A stretch of DNA of 64,000 nucleotides, from assembly GCF_025263565.1 (NCBI RefSeq), contig NZ_CP079865.1, forward strand, positions 5,704,001 through 5,768,000, written 5' to 3'. Position numbers and translations under genes: made by a program. The first letter of the stretch is position 1. Each line of letters starts with the position of its first letter. The notes beneath the pieces are model-generated. The model ran no database searches, had not been told where the DNA came from, and saw only the letters and a program-made list of their open reading frames with translations. This DNA is from Mycobacterium sp. SMC-8 (GTDB taxonomy: Bacteria; Actinomycetota; Actinomycetes; Mycobacteriales; Mycobacteriaceae). Positions 45,260 to 54,949 of the stretch are shown piece after piece.

Positions 45260-47242
45260 ATGCGCGTCGCCCGCCTGCTGACCATGCTGCTCGCCATCCT
45301 GACCTTGGGGCTTCTCTGCGCCCCCGGGGCCGCCGCCGAGCCGCCGCTGCGGCTGCCCACCTACCTGACCGACAATGCCGGCGCGCTCGACGCGGCCGGG
45401 AAAGCCGAGGTGCAGGCCGCGATCGACCGGCTGTACAACGAGAAGCGCCTCCGGCTGTGGGTGGTGTTTGTCGAGGACTTCTCCGGCCAGGACGCGCAGA
45501 CGTGGGCCCAGACCACTTACCAGCGCAGCGATCTCGGCGACCGGGACGCGATCCTGGCGGTGGCGACCGTCGACCGGGCCTACGCGCTGCTGGCGCCGAC
45601 CGACGCGGTGCGCGGTGTCGACGTGGATAAGGTCCGGACCAACGACGTCGAACCACTGCTGCGCAACGGCGACTGGGCCGGCGCGGCCGTCGCGGCCGCC
45701 GAGGGACTGGCCGGCGGTGGCGGCGGTTCGGTCAGCTGGGTCGGCGTGCTGGTCGCCCTGGCCGTCATCGCGCTGGCGCTGGCACTGTTGGTGGTGTGGC
45801 AGCGCCGCCGCCGGCGCAAGCGCCGCAAGGCCGAATTCGAGGCGGCCCAGCGGGTGGACCCGTCGGACCCGAACGCGCTGGCGTCGGTCCCGCTGGATGC
45901 ACTCGACGACCTGTCCCGCAAGATCGTCGTCGACGTGGACAACGAGGTGCGCACCAGCGAGAGCGAATTGGCGCTGGCCGTCGAGGAGTTCGGCGAGCAC
46001 GACACCGCGGCGTTCACCCGGGCGGTGGCCAACGCGAAAACCACGCTGGCCCAGGCGCTCAACGTGCGGCACATCCTCGACGACGCGGTGCCGGAGACCC
46101 CGATGCAGCGCCGCGATCTGCTCACCCGCGTCATCGTCGCCGCGGCGAAGGCCGACCAGGAACTCGAAGCGCAGCGGGAGGCGTTCGCGCAACTGCGGGA
46201 TCTGGTGATCAACGCGCCCAGCAGGCTGGACACCCTGACCCAGCAGATGGTCGACCTGACCGCCCGGCTGACACCGGCCGAACAGACCCTGGAGCACCTG
46301 AAGTCCCAGTTCGCCGACACCGCACTGGTTTCGGTGGCCGACAACATCGACGAGGCCCGGCAGCGGCTGGCATTCGCCGACGAGAGCATCGGCACGGCCC
46401 GGGGACTGGTGTCCCGGCCCGCCGACAAGCAGGGCGGCCTGGTCGACGCCATCCACGCCGCGGAGGCCGCGCTCGGACAGGCCCGCACCCTGCTCGACGC
46501 GGTCGACAGCGCGTCCACTGACATCAACCGGGCGGTGACCGGCCTACCCGCCGTCATCGCCGACATTCAGAACGGCATCAAACAGGCCGGGGCGCAGCTG
46601 GGGCAGGGCAACGTCGCGGTGGCCACCGAGCTGAGCGCGGCCAGGGATGCTGCCGTGCAAGCGGTTTCGCACGCGCAAAGCACCGGCAGCAGCGATCCTC
46701 TCGGTGCGTTCACCCAGCTCACCCAAGCCGACGCGGAACTCGACCGGCTGCTTGCCGAGGTCGCGCAGGAGCGCGAGACCATCGAGAGGCTCAGCCGGAC
46801 CTTCGACCAGGCGCTGTTCAACGCGCAGTCGCGGGTGAGGGCGGTGTCGGATTACATCGACACCCGACGCGGGGCGGTCGGGCCGGAGGCGCGGACCCGG
46901 CTCGCGGAGGCGGTGCGGCAGTTGCAGGCCGCTCGCGACAAGCGCGAGACGAACTTGAACGAGGCCATCGCCCACGCCAACGGCGCAGCGATGCTCGCCG
47001 CGCAGGCCCAGTCGCTGGCCAACTCGGACGTCACCGCCGCGCAGCGGCATTTCAACGGCCCGTACGGCGGTGGCGGGGGCGGGGGCGGTCAGATGGGCGC
47101 GGTGATCGGCGGCATCCTGATCGGCAACCTGCTCTCGGGCGCGCTGCGTGGTGGGTTCGGCGGAGGCGGCTTCGGCGGCGGTTTCAGCGGCGGTGGGGGC
47201 TTCGGCGGCGGCGGCTTCAGCGGAGGTGGCGGCCGCTTCTAA
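45260..47242 (+). CDS. Secreted/membrane TPM-domain protein with coiled coil (Rv2345-like)
   Basis: 660 aa from the ATG at 45260. Signal peptide (RLLTMLLAILTLGLLCAPGAAA), then a TPM domain (YLTDNAGALDAAGKAEVQAAIDRLY, about residues 35-150), a transmembrane segment (WVGVLVALAVIALALALLVVW, about 155-180) with basic RRRRRKRRK after it, long helical coiled-coil region (about 200-590) and a Gly/Phe-rich tail (GGGFGGGFSGGGGF). Probably anchored in the membrane with the TPM domain outside; exact role unknown. Confidence 0.82.
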   Translation: MRVARLLTMLLAILTLGLLCAPGAAAEPPLRLPTYLTDNAGALDAAGKAEVQAAIDRLYNEKRLRLWVVFVEDFSGQDAQTWAQTTYQRSDLGDRDAILAVATVDRAYALLAPTDAVRGVDVDKVRTNDVEPLLRNGDWAGAAVAAAEGLAGGGGGSVSWVGVLVALAVIALALALLVVWQRRRRRKRRKAEFEAAQRVDPSDPNALASVPLDALDDLSRKIVVDVDNEVRTSESELALAVEEFGEHDTAAFTRAVANAKTTLAQALNVRHILDDAVPETPMQRRDLLTRVIVAAAKADQELEAQREAFAQLRDLVINAPSRLDTLTQQMVDLTARLTPAEQTLEHLKSQFADTALVSVADNIDEARQRLAFADESIGTARGLVSRPADKQGGLVDAIHAAEAALGQARTLLDAVDSASTDINRAVTGLPAVIADIQNGIKQAGAQLGQGNVAVATELSAARDAAVQAVSHAQSTGSSDPLGAFTQLTQADAELDRLLAEVAQERETIERLSRTFDQALFNAQSRVRAVSDYIDTRRGAVGPEARTRLAEAVRQLQAARDKRETNLNEAIAHANGAAMLAAQAQSLANSDVTAAQRHFNGPYGGGGGGGGQMGAVIGGILIGNLLSGALRGGFGGGGFGGGFSGGGGFGGGGFSGGGGRF

Positions 47243-47264
47243 CCGCCCTCGTCGCCTCGCCCGC

Positions 47265-47320
47265 GAGCGTGCGTGTCTGCGGGCGCCACGCCGCCACTTA
47301 TCCGAACTTCACGCACGCTC
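47265..47320. repeat. 56-bp hairpin repeat, copy 1
   Basis: Begins GAGCGTGCGTGTCTGCGG and ends GAACTTCACGCACGCTC; its ends are inverted relative to each other (GAGCGTGCGTG / CACGCACGCTC). The second copy at 48296-48351 is the reverse complement with about 80 percent identity. The pair flanks the DUF559-type gene. Confidence 0.7.
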
Positions 47321-47412
47321 GTCGGGCGCTGTTCATCCCCAACCGCGATTTCATCCACAGGCGGGCAGCCCGGCGCGCTGTGAAGCCGGGTCGCCGGCTG
47401 ACGATCGTGACC

Positions 47413-48297
47413 ATGAACGCGTTCGACGAGCTCTTCGACGCGCAGGGGGGCGTCGCGACATCCGGCCAGCTGCTGCATTTCTGCAGCCGCAGTCGGCTGG
47501 ACATCGAGATCCGCGACGGCCGTCTGATCAAGGTGTGGCCCGGCGTGTACAGCCGGGTGGAACCGGACACGATGACAAGGCTGCGCGGCCTCGACCTGCG
47601 GGCCGGCGAGCCCGTCGCGATATGTCTCGGCACCGCGGCCGCCGCGTACGGCTTCGACACCGAGGACACCCGGGACATCCATGCGCTCAATCCGCCGAGA
47701 CACCAACTGCGCAACTGCGACGGCCTCGTCGTTCACCGGCGTGACGGTGCCCCGTTGAGCGTGGCGGACGGCCGCCCGGCGACTGCAGCGGCGTGGACCG
47801 CCGTCGAGGTGGCACGGTCCCTCCGGCGGCCACGGGCGTTGGTGACGCTGGACGCGGCGCTACGCAGTAGAAGCTGCGACCGGCGGGAGCTGACGGTCGC
47901 TGCCAAGGCGCAGGCCGGTCGGCGCGGCATCGTGGCGGTGCGTGACCTCATCCCGTTGGCAGACCCTCGGGCCGAATCGCCGATGGAGAGCGAGGCGAGG
48001 CTGGCCATGATCGACGGCCGGCTGCCCGCACCCCTGTTGCAGCACGAGCTCGTCGACCGCAGTTGGCGGATGTGGCGCGTCGACTTCGCCTGGCCGGACG
48101 CCAGTCTCGCGGTCGAGTACGACGGGTTCGACTGGCACAGCGACCCGGAGCGGTTCGCCCGGGACCGTCAGAAACGAGCCGCACTCCAGGAGATCGGCTG
48201 GAGCATGCTGTCGGTGGTGTCCGACGACGTCCGCAACCACCCTGCGGTCATGGTGCGGCGCATCGAGAACGCGTTGATGCGGCGGATGGCGGCCTGA
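47413..48297 (+). CDS. AbiEi-like N-domain protein with DUF559/Vsr-type nuclease C-terminus
   Basis: 294 aa from the ATG at 47413. Residues about 1-75 resemble the AbiEi-type N-terminal region (GGVATSGQLLHFCSRSRLDIEIRDGRLIKVWPGVYS), often fused to nucleases in actinobacteria. The C-terminal half has a Vsr/DUF559-like PD-(D/E)xK pattern: ESEARLAM, then RVDFAWPDASLAVEYDGFDWHSD. Such genes are widespread in mycobacteria; role in DNA repair or defence is unproven. It is enclosed by two inverted copies of a 56-bp repeat, which suggests it was moved as a unit. Confidence 0.65.
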   Translation: MNAFDELFDAQGGVATSGQLLHFCSRSRLDIEIRDGRLIKVWPGVYSRVEPDTMTRLRGLDLRAGEPVAICLGTAAAAYGFDTEDTRDIHALNPPRHQLRNCDGLVVHRRDGAPLSVADGRPATAAAWTAVEVARSLRRPRALVTLDAALRSRSCDRRELTVAAKAQAGRRGIVAVRDLIPLADPRAESPMESEARLAMIDGRLPAPLLQHELVDRSWRMWRVDFAWPDASLAVEYDGFDWHSDPERFARDRQKRAALQEIGWSMLSVVSDDVRNHPAVMVRRIENALMRRMAA

Positions 48298-48351
48298 GCG
48301 TGCGTGAACTTCGTGATTTCGACGGCGTGTCCGCCACAGACACGCACGCTC
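48296..48351. repeat. 56-bp hairpin repeat, copy 2 (inverted)
   Basis: Reads GAGCGTGCGTGAACTTCG ... CACGCACGCTC, the reverse complement of copy 1 (47265-47320) with a few substitutions, and overlaps the TGA of the DUF559-type gene. Confidence 0.7.
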
Positions 48352-48363
48352 GCGCCAAAAGCC

Positions 48364-49755
48364 TCAGCTGCCCTTGAGGCGCACCGCGAGGTAGTTCCAC
48401 ACCTCAGAGATTGCCACCCGCTCCTGGGTCATCGCGTCGCGCTCGCGGATCGTGACCGCGTGGTCCTCCAGCGAATCGAAGTCGACCGTGATGCAGTACG
48501 GGGTGCCGATCTCGTCCTGGCGGCGGTAGCGGCGTCCGATCGCGCCGGCGTCGTCGAACTCGACGTTCCAGCTCTGGCGTAACTCTGCGGCCAGATCACG
48601 CGCCTTCGGCGACAGGTCGGCATGGCGCGACAACGGCAGCACCGCGGCCTTGACCGGCGCCAGGCGCGGATCCAGCCGCAGTACCGTGCGCTTGTCGACG
48701 CCGCCCTTGGCGTTGGGAGCCTCATCCTCGGTGTAGGCATCGACCAAGAACGCCATCAGCGAACGCGTCAGGCCCGCTGCCGGCTCGATCACGTACGGCA
48801 CGTAGCGGGTGTCGCTGGCCTGATCGTAGAACGACAGATCCACGCCGGAATGCTTTGCGTGCGTGGACAAGTCAAAGTTGGTGCGGTTCGCGATACCCTC
48901 CAGCTCGCCCCACGGGTTACCGGCGAAACCGAACTTGTACTCGATGTCGGTGGTGCCGTCGGAGTAGTGCGACAGCTTGTCCTTGGGATGCTCGAAGAGC
49001 CGCAGGTTGTCGCGATCGATGCCGAGGTCGACGTACCACTGCAGCCGGGTGTCGATCCAGTACTGATGCCACTCGGGGGCGGTCGACGGCTCGACGAAGA
49101 ACTCCATCTCCATCTGCTCGAACTCGCGGGTGCGGAAGATGAAGTTGCCCGGGGTGATCTCGTTGCGGAAGCTCTTGCCGATCTGCCCGATACCGAACGG
49201 CGGCTTCTTGCGCGCGGTGGTGACCACGTTGGCGAAGTTGACGAAGATGCCCTGCGCGGTCTCCGGTCGCAGATAGTGCAGACCCTCCTCGGATTCGATC
49301 GGGCCGAGATAGGTCTTGAGCATCATGTTGAAGTCACGCGGCTCGGTCCACTGCCCCTTGGTGCCGCAGTCCGGGCAGACGATGTCGCTCATCGGCACCG
49401 AGTCGGGGTCACTGATCCCCTTTTTCTCGGCGTACGCCTCCTGCATGTGGTCCTGCCGGTGGCGCTTGTGGCAGTTCAGGCATTCCACCAGCGGATCGTT
49501 GAACACGTCGACGTGGCCGGAGGCCACCCACACCTGACGCGGCAGGATGATCGCGCTGTCCAGGCCGACGACGTCGTCGCGGCCGGTGACCACCGACTTC
49601 CACCACTGCCGCTTGATGTTCTCCTTGAGCTCGACGCCCAGCGGCCCGTAATCCCAGGCGGACTTGGTGCCGCCGTAGATCTCGCCGGACTGGAACACCA
49701 GCCCGCGCCGCTTGGCCAGGTTCGCAACGGTGTCGATGATCGAAGACGGAGCCAC
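48364..49755 (-). CDS. glyS: Glycyl-tRNA synthetase (class II, single chain)
   Basis: 463 aa from the GTG at 49755; the upstream ATG at 49812 would overlap the divergent promoter and the length from GTG agrees with the family. Characteristic start [30 protein letters not shown], catalytic motif 2 region [23 protein letters not shown] and motif 3-type segment [12 protein letters not shown] near the C-terminus. Charges tRNA-Gly. Confidence 0.93.
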   Translation of the reverse strand: MAPSSIIDTVANLAKRRGLVFQSGEIYGGTKSAWDYGPLGVELKENIKRQWWKSVVTGRDDVVGLDSAIILPRQVWVASGHVDVFNDPLVECLNCHKRHRQDHMQEAYAEKKGISDPDSVPMSDIVCPDCGTKGQWTEPRDFNMMLKTYLGPIESEEGLHYLRPETAQGIFVNFANVVTTARKKPPFGIGQIGKSFRNEITPGNFIFRTREFEQMEMEFFVEPSTAPEWHQYWIDTRLQWYVDLGIDRDNLRLFEHPKDKLSHYSDGTTDIEYKFGFAGNPWGELEGIANRTNFDLSTHAKHSGVDLSFYDQASDTRYVPYVIEPAAGLTRSLMAFLVDAYTEDEAPNAKGGVDKRTVLRLDPRLAPVKAAVLPLSRHADLSPKARDLAAELRQSWNVEFDDAGAIGRRYRRQDEIGTPYCITVDFDSLEDHAVTIRERDAMTQERVAISEVWNYLAVRLKGS

Positions 49756-49839
49756 GGATTGACAGCGTAGCGAGGTCACCGGTGACGCCCGCGTCACATC
49801 CCCCATTGACATGCGCGGTCGTGCATGTATCGTGACACC

Positions 49840-49860
49840 TAATGAAAACCGTTTCCACTA
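49840..49860. promoter_or_regulatory. Zur-like palindrome overlapping the smtB start
   Basis: TAATGAAAACCGTTTCCACTA is a near palindrome resembling the mycobacterial Zur box (TGAAAAC, then GTTTTCA). It covers the first codon of smtB as currently placed, so the start may be at the GTG at 49869 instead. Confidence 0.5.
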
Positions 49861-50204
49861 CGGCAAGTGTGCCCGACTTGCACATCCATGCCGGGACTCC
49901 GCCGGCCGAGATGCCGGCCCGCGCGGTCCTCGACTCGGCCGGGGATCTGCTGCGCGCCCTGGCCGCACCTGTACGCATCGCCATCGTGCTGCAGCTGCGT
50001 GAAGAGGCGCGCTGCGTCCACGAACTGGTCGACGCGCTGGACGTGCCGCAGCCCCTGGTCAGCCAGCACCTTCGCATCCTGAAGTCGGCCGGCGTGGTGG
50101 AGGGCTCCCGGTCGGGACGGGAAGTGTTGTACCGACTGGTCGACGATCACCTGGCCGAGATTGTGGTCGCCGCGGTCTCGCACACCGCCGAGGAGCCGCA
50201 ATGA
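49842..50204 (+). CDS. smtB: ArsR/SmtB-type metalloregulator
   Basis: 120 aa from the ATG at 49842; alternative GTG start at 49869. Winged helix-turn-helix with [46 protein letters not shown]-terminal histidine (HTAEEPQ) and an N-terminal HIH may contribute to metal binding. In mycobacteria SmtB with zinc controls the smtB-zur operon. Its last codons overlap the zur start (ATGA). Confidence 0.88.
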   Translation: MKTVSTTASVPDLHIHAGTPPAEMPARAVLDSAGDLLRALAAPVRIAIVLQLREEARCVHELVDALDVPQPLVSQHLRILKSAGVVEGSRSGREVLYRLVDDHLAEIVVAAVSHTAEEPQ

Positions 50205-50596
50205 CGGGCGTGATCCGCTCCACCCGGCAGCGCGCCGCCATCTCGGCACTGCTGGAGAACATCGACGACTTCCGCTCCGCCCAGGAACTTCACGACGAGC
50301 TCCGCCGCCGCGGCGAGGGCATCGGTTTGACCACGGTGTACCGCACGCTGCAGCAGATGGCGGCGGCCGGCGCGGTCGACACGCTTCGCACCGACACCGG
50401 CGAATCGGTGTACCGGCGCTGCTCCGAGCACCACCACCATCACCTGGTCTGCCGCGCCTGCGGTTCGACCGTCGAGATCCAGGGCGGTCAGGTCGAGACG
50501 TGGGCCGCCGAGGTCGCCCGCGAGCACGGTTTCTCCGACGTCAGCCACACCATCGAGATCTTCGGGGTCTGCAGCGACTGCGCAGACGGGAACTAA
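50201..50596 (+). CDS. zur: Zinc uptake regulator (Fur family)
   Basis: 131 aa. DNA-binding winged helix (RSTRQRAAISALLENIDDFRSAQELHDELRRRGEGIGLTTVYRTLQQM), then a His-rich metal site (YRRCSEHHHHHLVCRACGS) and the CxxC pairs CRAC and CSDC that hold structural zinc. It represses zinc uptake genes under high zinc. Translationally coupled to smtB. Confidence 0.93.
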   Translation: MTGVIRSTRQRAAISALLENIDDFRSAQELHDELRRRGEGIGLTTVYRTLQQMAAAGAVDTLRTDTGESVYRRCSEHHHHHLVCRACGSTVEIQGGQVETWAAEVAREHGFSDVSHTIEIFGVCSDCADGN

Positions 50597-50781
50597 CGCC
50601 GCTTCCGTCGCGCGCCGGCAACGGCGATGAGGACACCGCCGATCGCGATGATCGGTCCGAGTACAGACCAGGTCGTGGTGCTGCTCATCGGGCTCCCCTG
50701 CACCGCGCCGAACCCCTGCAGGGCGAACAGCAGGCCGAACAGCGCGACGACGACACCGACTACGATCATGGCGATGCGCAT
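50593..50781 (-). CDS. Small two-helix membrane protein
   Basis: 62 aa: two hydrophobic segments (VVGVVVALFGLLFALQGFGAV and WSVLGPIIAIGGVLIAVAG) and a basic C-terminus (ARRKRR). Convergent with zur, and its stop overlaps zur by 4 bp. Function unknown. Confidence 0.6.
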   Translation of the reverse strand: MRIAMIVVGVVVALFGLLFALQGFGAVQGSPMSSTTTWSVLGPIIAIGGVLIAVAGARRKRR

Positions 50782-50791
50782 GTCCGCGACC

Positions 50792-51199
50792 CTAGCCCGT
50801 AAGGGCCTGTCGCACGTCGCTCCCGGTGGACAGCACCATCAGCACCAGCGTCCGCAGCGCGTCGTCAGTGAGTCCGGCGGCCGGAAAGTTGTAGCGCAAC
50901 AGCACGTCACCGGTCTTCTTGGCGTTGCCCCGCGCAGCGCCGATCTTCTCGACCAGAGACACCGTGCCCAGCAGCGTGTCGTGCGCATGCTTGGCCACCT
51001 TGGCGCGAATCTTGTTGTCCAGCGGCAGGTCCCACGCCAGCACCTGGGTCAGCGCCACCAGGTCGAGGTCCTTGGCGATGGTGACCACCCGCAGCGACGC
51101 GAACGTCCCGTCGTGCTGCACCGTCAGCGCGCCGTCGTCCTCGCGGGTCACGGGAAGGATCTCGGCCAGCACGACCGCCAGGCGCTCCGACAGTTCCAT
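50792..51199 (-). CDS. YbjN/T3SS-chaperone-like small protein (Rv2360c-like)
   Basis: 135 aa from the ATG at 51199. Starts MELSERLAVVLAEILPV and contains the alternating pattern of a YbjN/TY-chaperone-type fold (GTFASLRVVTIAKDLDLVALTQVLAWDLPL). Located directly downstream of uppS. Role unknown. Confidence 0.7.
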   Translation of the reverse strand: MELSERLAVVLAEILPVTREDDGALTVQHDGTFASLRVVTIAKDLDLVALTQVLAWDLPLDNKIRAKVAKHAHDTLLGTVSLVEKIGAARGNAKKTGDVLLRYNFPAAGLTDDALRTLVLMVLSTGSDVRQALTG

Positions 51200-51206
51200 C
51201 AGGCTC

Positions 51207-52085
51207 CTAGGCGCGCCCGAAGCGCCGGTTGCGGTTGACGTACTCCTCGCACGCGGCCCACAGGTCGCGGCGGTCGTAGTCCGGCCACAGCTTGTCCTGG
51301 AAGACGTATTCGGCGTAGGCGGCCTGCCACAGCAGGAAGTTGCTGGCCCGCTGCTCACCGGAGGTGCGGATGAACAGGTCGACGTCGGGGATGTCGGCCC
51401 GGTGCAGGTGCTTGGCGAACGCGGCCTCGCTGATCCGGGCCGGGTTGATCCTGCCGTCGACGGCCTCTTGCGCGAGTTCGCGCGCCGCCTCGACGATCTC
51501 GGTGCGGCCCCCGTAGTTGACGCAGTAGTTGATCGTGATGACGTCGTTGTCGACGGTCATCTGCTCGGCGATGTCGAACTCCTTGATCACGCTGCGCCAC
51601 ATTCGGGGCCGCGATCCCACCCAGCGCATCCGCACACCCATGTCGTTGAGGTTCTCGCGGCGGCGGCGCACCACTTCCCGGTTGAACCCCATCAGGAAGC
51701 GGACCTCTTCGGTGCTGCGCTTCCAGTTCTCGGTGGAGAACGCGTACACGGTGAGGTGCTTGATGCCGATCTCGATCGCTCCGCAGGTGATGTCGATCAG
51801 CACCGCCTCGCCCATCTTGTGGCCCTCGGTGCGCCCCAGACCGCGCTGGGTGGCCCAGCGTCCGTTGCCGTCCATCACGACGGCGACGTGGTTGGGCACC
51901 TGACCGGCCGGGATCTGCGGCGCGGCCTCCTTGGAGGTGTGCTGCGGCGGCCGGGCGAATTTGCCGTTGGTGTGCGGGGGCAGCTCGGGGAAGACGACCG
52001 GCCAGGTCGACTTGTCCGGGAAGGTCGGATAGTCGTCAGGCGCCGGGGGCAGCTGCGGGTAGCCCTTCTTCCGCTTGGTTGCCAT
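51207..52085 (-). CDS. uppS: Polyprenyl diphosphate (decaprenyl) synthase
   Basis: 292 aa from the ATG at 52085. Cis-prenyltransferase motifs: [19 protein letters not shown] (substrate-binding Asp), [19 protein letters not shown] and the C-terminal [27 protein letters not shown]. It makes the lipid carrier for cell-wall polymers. The N-terminal extension of about 70 residues ([24 protein letters not shown]) is shared with the mycobacterial enzyme. Its start overlaps the end of recO by 50 bp. Confidence 0.94.
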   Translation of the reverse strand: MATKRKKGYPQLPPAPDDYPTFPDKSTWPVVFPELPPHTNGKFARPPQHTSKEAAPQIPAGQVPNHVAVVMDGNGRWATQRGLGRTEGHKMGEAVLIDITCGAIEIGIKHLTVYAFSTENWKRSTEEVRFLMGFNREVVRRRRENLNDMGVRMRWVGSRPRMWRSVIKEFDIAEQMTVDNDVITINYCVNYGGRTEIVEAARELAQEAVDGRINPARISEAAFAKHLHRADIPDVDLFIRTSGEQRASNFLLWQAAYAEYVFQDKLWPDYDRRDLWAACEEYVNRNRRFGRA

Positions 52086-52863
52086 GCGCAACATCCTGCC
52101 TGATGCCGCCGGCAGCCATCCGCTCTGCCCGGTAGACACGCTCCACCAGGGGCAAAGTCCGCAACTGCCGTTCCAGATGCCATTGCAGATGGGCGGCCAC
52201 CAACCCGCTGGCCTGACTGCGGTGCGCCGGGGTGGAGATCTGCGCGTGCTCCCAGTCGCCTTCGTAGAGCGCGGCCATCAGATCCAGCACGCCTTGGGGC
52301 GGGGTCACCGACCCGGACGGCCGGCAGTGCACACACACGCTTCCGCCCGCGCCGACATGGAACGCCCGGTGCGGGCCCGGAGCCGCGCACCGCGCGCACT
52401 CGGTCAACGCCGGCGCCCACCCCGCGACCCCCATCGCGCGCAGCAGATAGGCGTCGAGGACGAGTTCGCGGGGACGGGTGGCGTCGGCCACCGCGCGCAG
52501 CGCGGACACGGTGAGTCTGTGCAGCGCCGGCACCGGGGCGCGCTCCTCCCCCGCGATCCGCTCGGCGGTCTCCAGCATCGCGCAGGCACAGGTGTAGCGG
52601 CCGTAGTCGCTGACGATGTCGGAGGCGAACGCGTCGATGGCCTGGACCTGGGTGACGATGTCCAGATTCCGGCCCGGGTGCAGCTGAACATCGATGTGCG
52701 CGAACGGTTCCAGCCGCGCACCGAACTTGCTGCGGGTGCGCCGCACGCCCTTGGCCACCGCCCGCACCAGACCGTGATCGCGAGTGAGCAGACTCACGAT
52801 CCGGTCGGCTTCGCCGAGCTTGTGCTGACGCAGCACCACCGCCCGGTCCCGGTACAGACGCAT
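52036..52863 (-). CDS. recO: DNA repair protein RecO
   Basis: 275 aa from the ATG at 52863. N-terminal OB-fold ([41 protein letters not shown]), middle helical part and the zinc-binding [15 protein letters not shown]...CVHC. Loads RecA with RecR in the RecFOR pathway. The frame extends upstream, but the RLYRD start is the family's. Confidence 0.93.
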   Translation of the reverse strand: MRLYRDRAVVLRQHKLGEADRIVSLLTRDHGLVRAVAKGVRRTRSKFGARLEPFAHIDVQLHPGRNLDIVTQVQAIDAFASDIVSDYGRYTCACAMLETAERIAGEERAPVPALHRLTVSALRAVADATRPRELVLDAYLLRAMGVAGWAPALTECARCAAPGPHRAFHVGAGGSVCVHCRPSGSVTPPQGVLDLMAALYEGDWEHAQISTPAHRSQASGLVAAHLQWHLERQLRTLPLVERVYRAERMAAGGIRQDVAHGNQAEEGLPAAAPGA

Positions 52864-52926
52864 CGGCCCAGTCTCCCACTGCCGGGGGACGATTTCCGGT
52901 TCGCAGCGCCGATATTCTCGTACGTG

Positions 52927-54453
52927 ATGGCCGACACCGATTCCTCCAGCCCTTCCCGCCCCGTCTCCACTGCTTCCCCGCGCCGCTTCCCCACCCTGGG
53001 CAACCAGTTGTTCCAGCTCGCCAGCGGCACCGCCACCTCGGTCGACCTGGTGACCCGCTCGCTGGAGGCCATCGAGGCGAGCCAGCCCACGCTGAACGCG
53101 TTCCGGGTGGTGCTGGCCGAGCAGGCGCTGGCCGACGCGGCCGAAGCCGACCGCACCCGTGCGGCCGGCGTGGACCTGTCGCGGTATCCGCTTCTCGGCA
53201 TTCCGATCGCGGTCAAGGACGACGTCGACGTGGCCGGCGTGCCGACCCGGTTCGGCGCCGACGGCGAGGTCCGTCCCGCCGCGGCCGACGCGGAGGTGGT
53301 GCGCCGGCTGCGCGCCGCCGGCGCGGTGATCGTCGGTAAGACCAACACCTGCGAACTCGGCCAGTGGCCGTTCACCAGCGGGCCGGCATTCGGACACACC
53401 CGCAATCCGTGGTCACGGGAGCACACCCCGGGCGGGTCGTCGGGCGGCAGCGCCGCGGCGGTGGCGGCCGGTCTGGTCGCCGCCGCGATCGGTTCCGACG
53501 GCGCCGGCAGCGTCCGGATCCCCGCGGCGTGGACGCACCTGGTCGGCATCAAACCTCAACGCGGACGCATCTCGACGTCGCCGTTGGCCGAGGCGTTCAA
53601 CGGGATCACCGTCAACGGGGTGCTCGCGCGCACCGTCTCCGACGCCGCGCTGCTGCTCGATGCCGCCTCGGGCAATGCGCCCGGCGACCTGCACACCCCG
53701 CCGCCGGTGCGGGTATCGGACTACGTCTCGCGGGCGCCCGGACCGCTGCGTATCGCAAAGTCCACGAAGTTCCCGTTCACGGTGTTCCGCGCGGCCCTGC
53801 ACCCGGAGATCGGTGCCGCACTCGACACCGTCGCCGACCAGCTCACCCAGCTGGGTCACACCATCGTCGCCGCCGACCCCGACTACAACCTGCGGATGTC
53901 GTGGAACTTCCTCGCCCGCTCGACATCCGGCATTCCGGAGTGGATGGATCGGATGGGTCAGGGCGTGCGGTGGGACGGACGCACCCGCTCCAACGCGCGG
54001 ATGGGCTGGCTGCTGTCGCAGAACGTGCTGCGCAAGGCCCGCGCCCGGGAAGCACAGACCCAACAGCACATCGGCTGGATCTTCAACCTCGCCGATGTCG
54101 TCCTGGCCCCGACCACCGCGCTGCCGCCGCCGAAAGTGCACACGTTCGACGGCCTCGGCGGCCTGGGCACCGACCGGACGATGATCAAGGCGTGCCCGGT
54201 GACGTGGCCGTGGAACCTGTTGGGCTGGCCGTCGATCAACGTGCCCGCCGGCTTCACCTCCGACGGCCTGCCGATCGGGGTGCAGTTGATGGGCCCGGCC
54301 AACAGCGAACCGCTTCTGGTGTCGCTGGCCGCCGCGCTGGAGGCCCTCAACGGCTGGGCCGCTCATCAGCCAGAGGACTGGTGGACGCCCCAAGCCCCGG
54401 CGGAGACACCGAAAATCGCGGCTCCGGACCCGGTCACCGGTCAGGTCGCGTAA
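52927..54453 (+). CDS. amiA2: Amidase-signature enzyme (AmiA2-like)
   Basis: 508 aa from the ATG at 52927. Ser-cisSer-Lys catalytic triad: Lys97 in IPIAVKDDVDVAG, the cis-Ser in TPGGSSGGSAAAV (about 172) and the nucleophile in GSDGAGSVRIPAA (about 195). An amidohydrolase acting on amides of unknown identity. Divergent from recO. Confidence 0.92.
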   Translation: MADTDSSSPSRPVSTASPRRFPTLGNQLFQLASGTATSVDLVTRSLEAIEASQPTLNAFRVVLAEQALADAAEADRTRAAGVDLSRYPLLGIPIAVKDDVDVAGVPTRFGADGEVRPAAADAEVVRRLRAAGAVIVGKTNTCELGQWPFTSGPAFGHTRNPWSREHTPGGSSGGSAAAVAAGLVAAAIGSDGAGSVRIPAAWTHLVGIKPQRGRISTSPLAEAFNGITVNGVLARTVSDAALLLDAASGNAPGDLHTPPPVRVSDYVSRAPGPLRIAKSTKFPFTVFRAALHPEIGAALDTVADQLTQLGHTIVAADPDYNLRMSWNFLARSTSGIPEWMDRMGQGVRWDGRTRSNARMGWLLSQNVLRKARAREAQTQQHIGWIFNLADVVLAPTTALPPPKVHTFDGLGGLGTDRTMIKACPVTWPWNLLGWPSINVPAGFTSDGLPIGVQLMGPANSEPLLVSLAAALEALNGWAAHQPEDWWTPQAPAETPKIAAPDPVTGQVA

Positions 54454-54463
54454 CCTGCGCTCT

Positions 54464-54949
54464 GTGATCGTCTGCAGGCTCGCGCGCGCGCTGCCCGCCC
54501 TCGTGGTGGTCGGCGCGGCCGTGGCGGCGATGCCCGTGGCCCAGGCCGACAACCGGCGCCTCAACGAGAGCGTCGTCGTCAACGTCTACACGATCCAGAA
54601 GAACAACAACTGCGGCACCGAGATCAAGATCAACCCGCAGCTGCAGTTGGCCGCGCAGTGGCACACCAACGACGTCCTGCGCAACCGGGCACTGAGCGGC
54701 GACATCGGTTCCGACGGATCCACCGTGCAGGACCGCGCCAACCGTGCCGGGTTCGTCGGCACCGCCGCCGAAACCGTCGCGATCAACCCGGCACTGGCGA
54801 TCAGCGGCATCGAGATCCTCAACCAGTGGTACTACCGGCCCGACTACATGGCGATCATGAGCAATTGCGCAAACACCGAGATCGGGGTGTGGTCGGAGAA
54901 CAGCCTGGACCGCACCGTGGTGGTCGCGGTGTACGGCCAGCCTCGCTAG
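54464..54949 (+). CDS. Secreted CAP-domain-like protein
   Basis: 161 aa from the GTG at 54464, ten bases after the amidase stop. Signal peptide (LARALPALVVVGAAVAAMPVAQA). The mature part has CAP-like features (NPQLQLAAQWHTNDVLRNRALSG, TVQDRANRAGFVGTAAETVAIN) and two cysteines (NNCGTEI; SNCANTEIG) that may form a disulfide. Secreted CAP domains are found in cell-wall-associated proteins; the substrate is unknown. Confidence 0.7.
   Translation: MIVCRLARALPALVVVGAAVAAMPVAQADNRRLNESVVVNVYTIQKNNNCGTEIKINPQLQLAAQWHTNDVLRNRALSGDIGSDGSTVQDRANRAGFVGTAAETVAINPALAISGIEILNQWYYRPDYMAIMSNCANTEIGVWSENSLDRTVVVAVYGQPR

Noticed and set aside
47265..48351. Insertion sequence around the DUF559-type gene
   Set aside because: Each 56-bp repeat is itself a hairpin, no target duplication or transposase motif is visible; reported as repeats only.
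52036..53397. Longer recO frame starting at 53397
   Set aside because: The upstream part is antisense to the amidase; the family start is at 52863.
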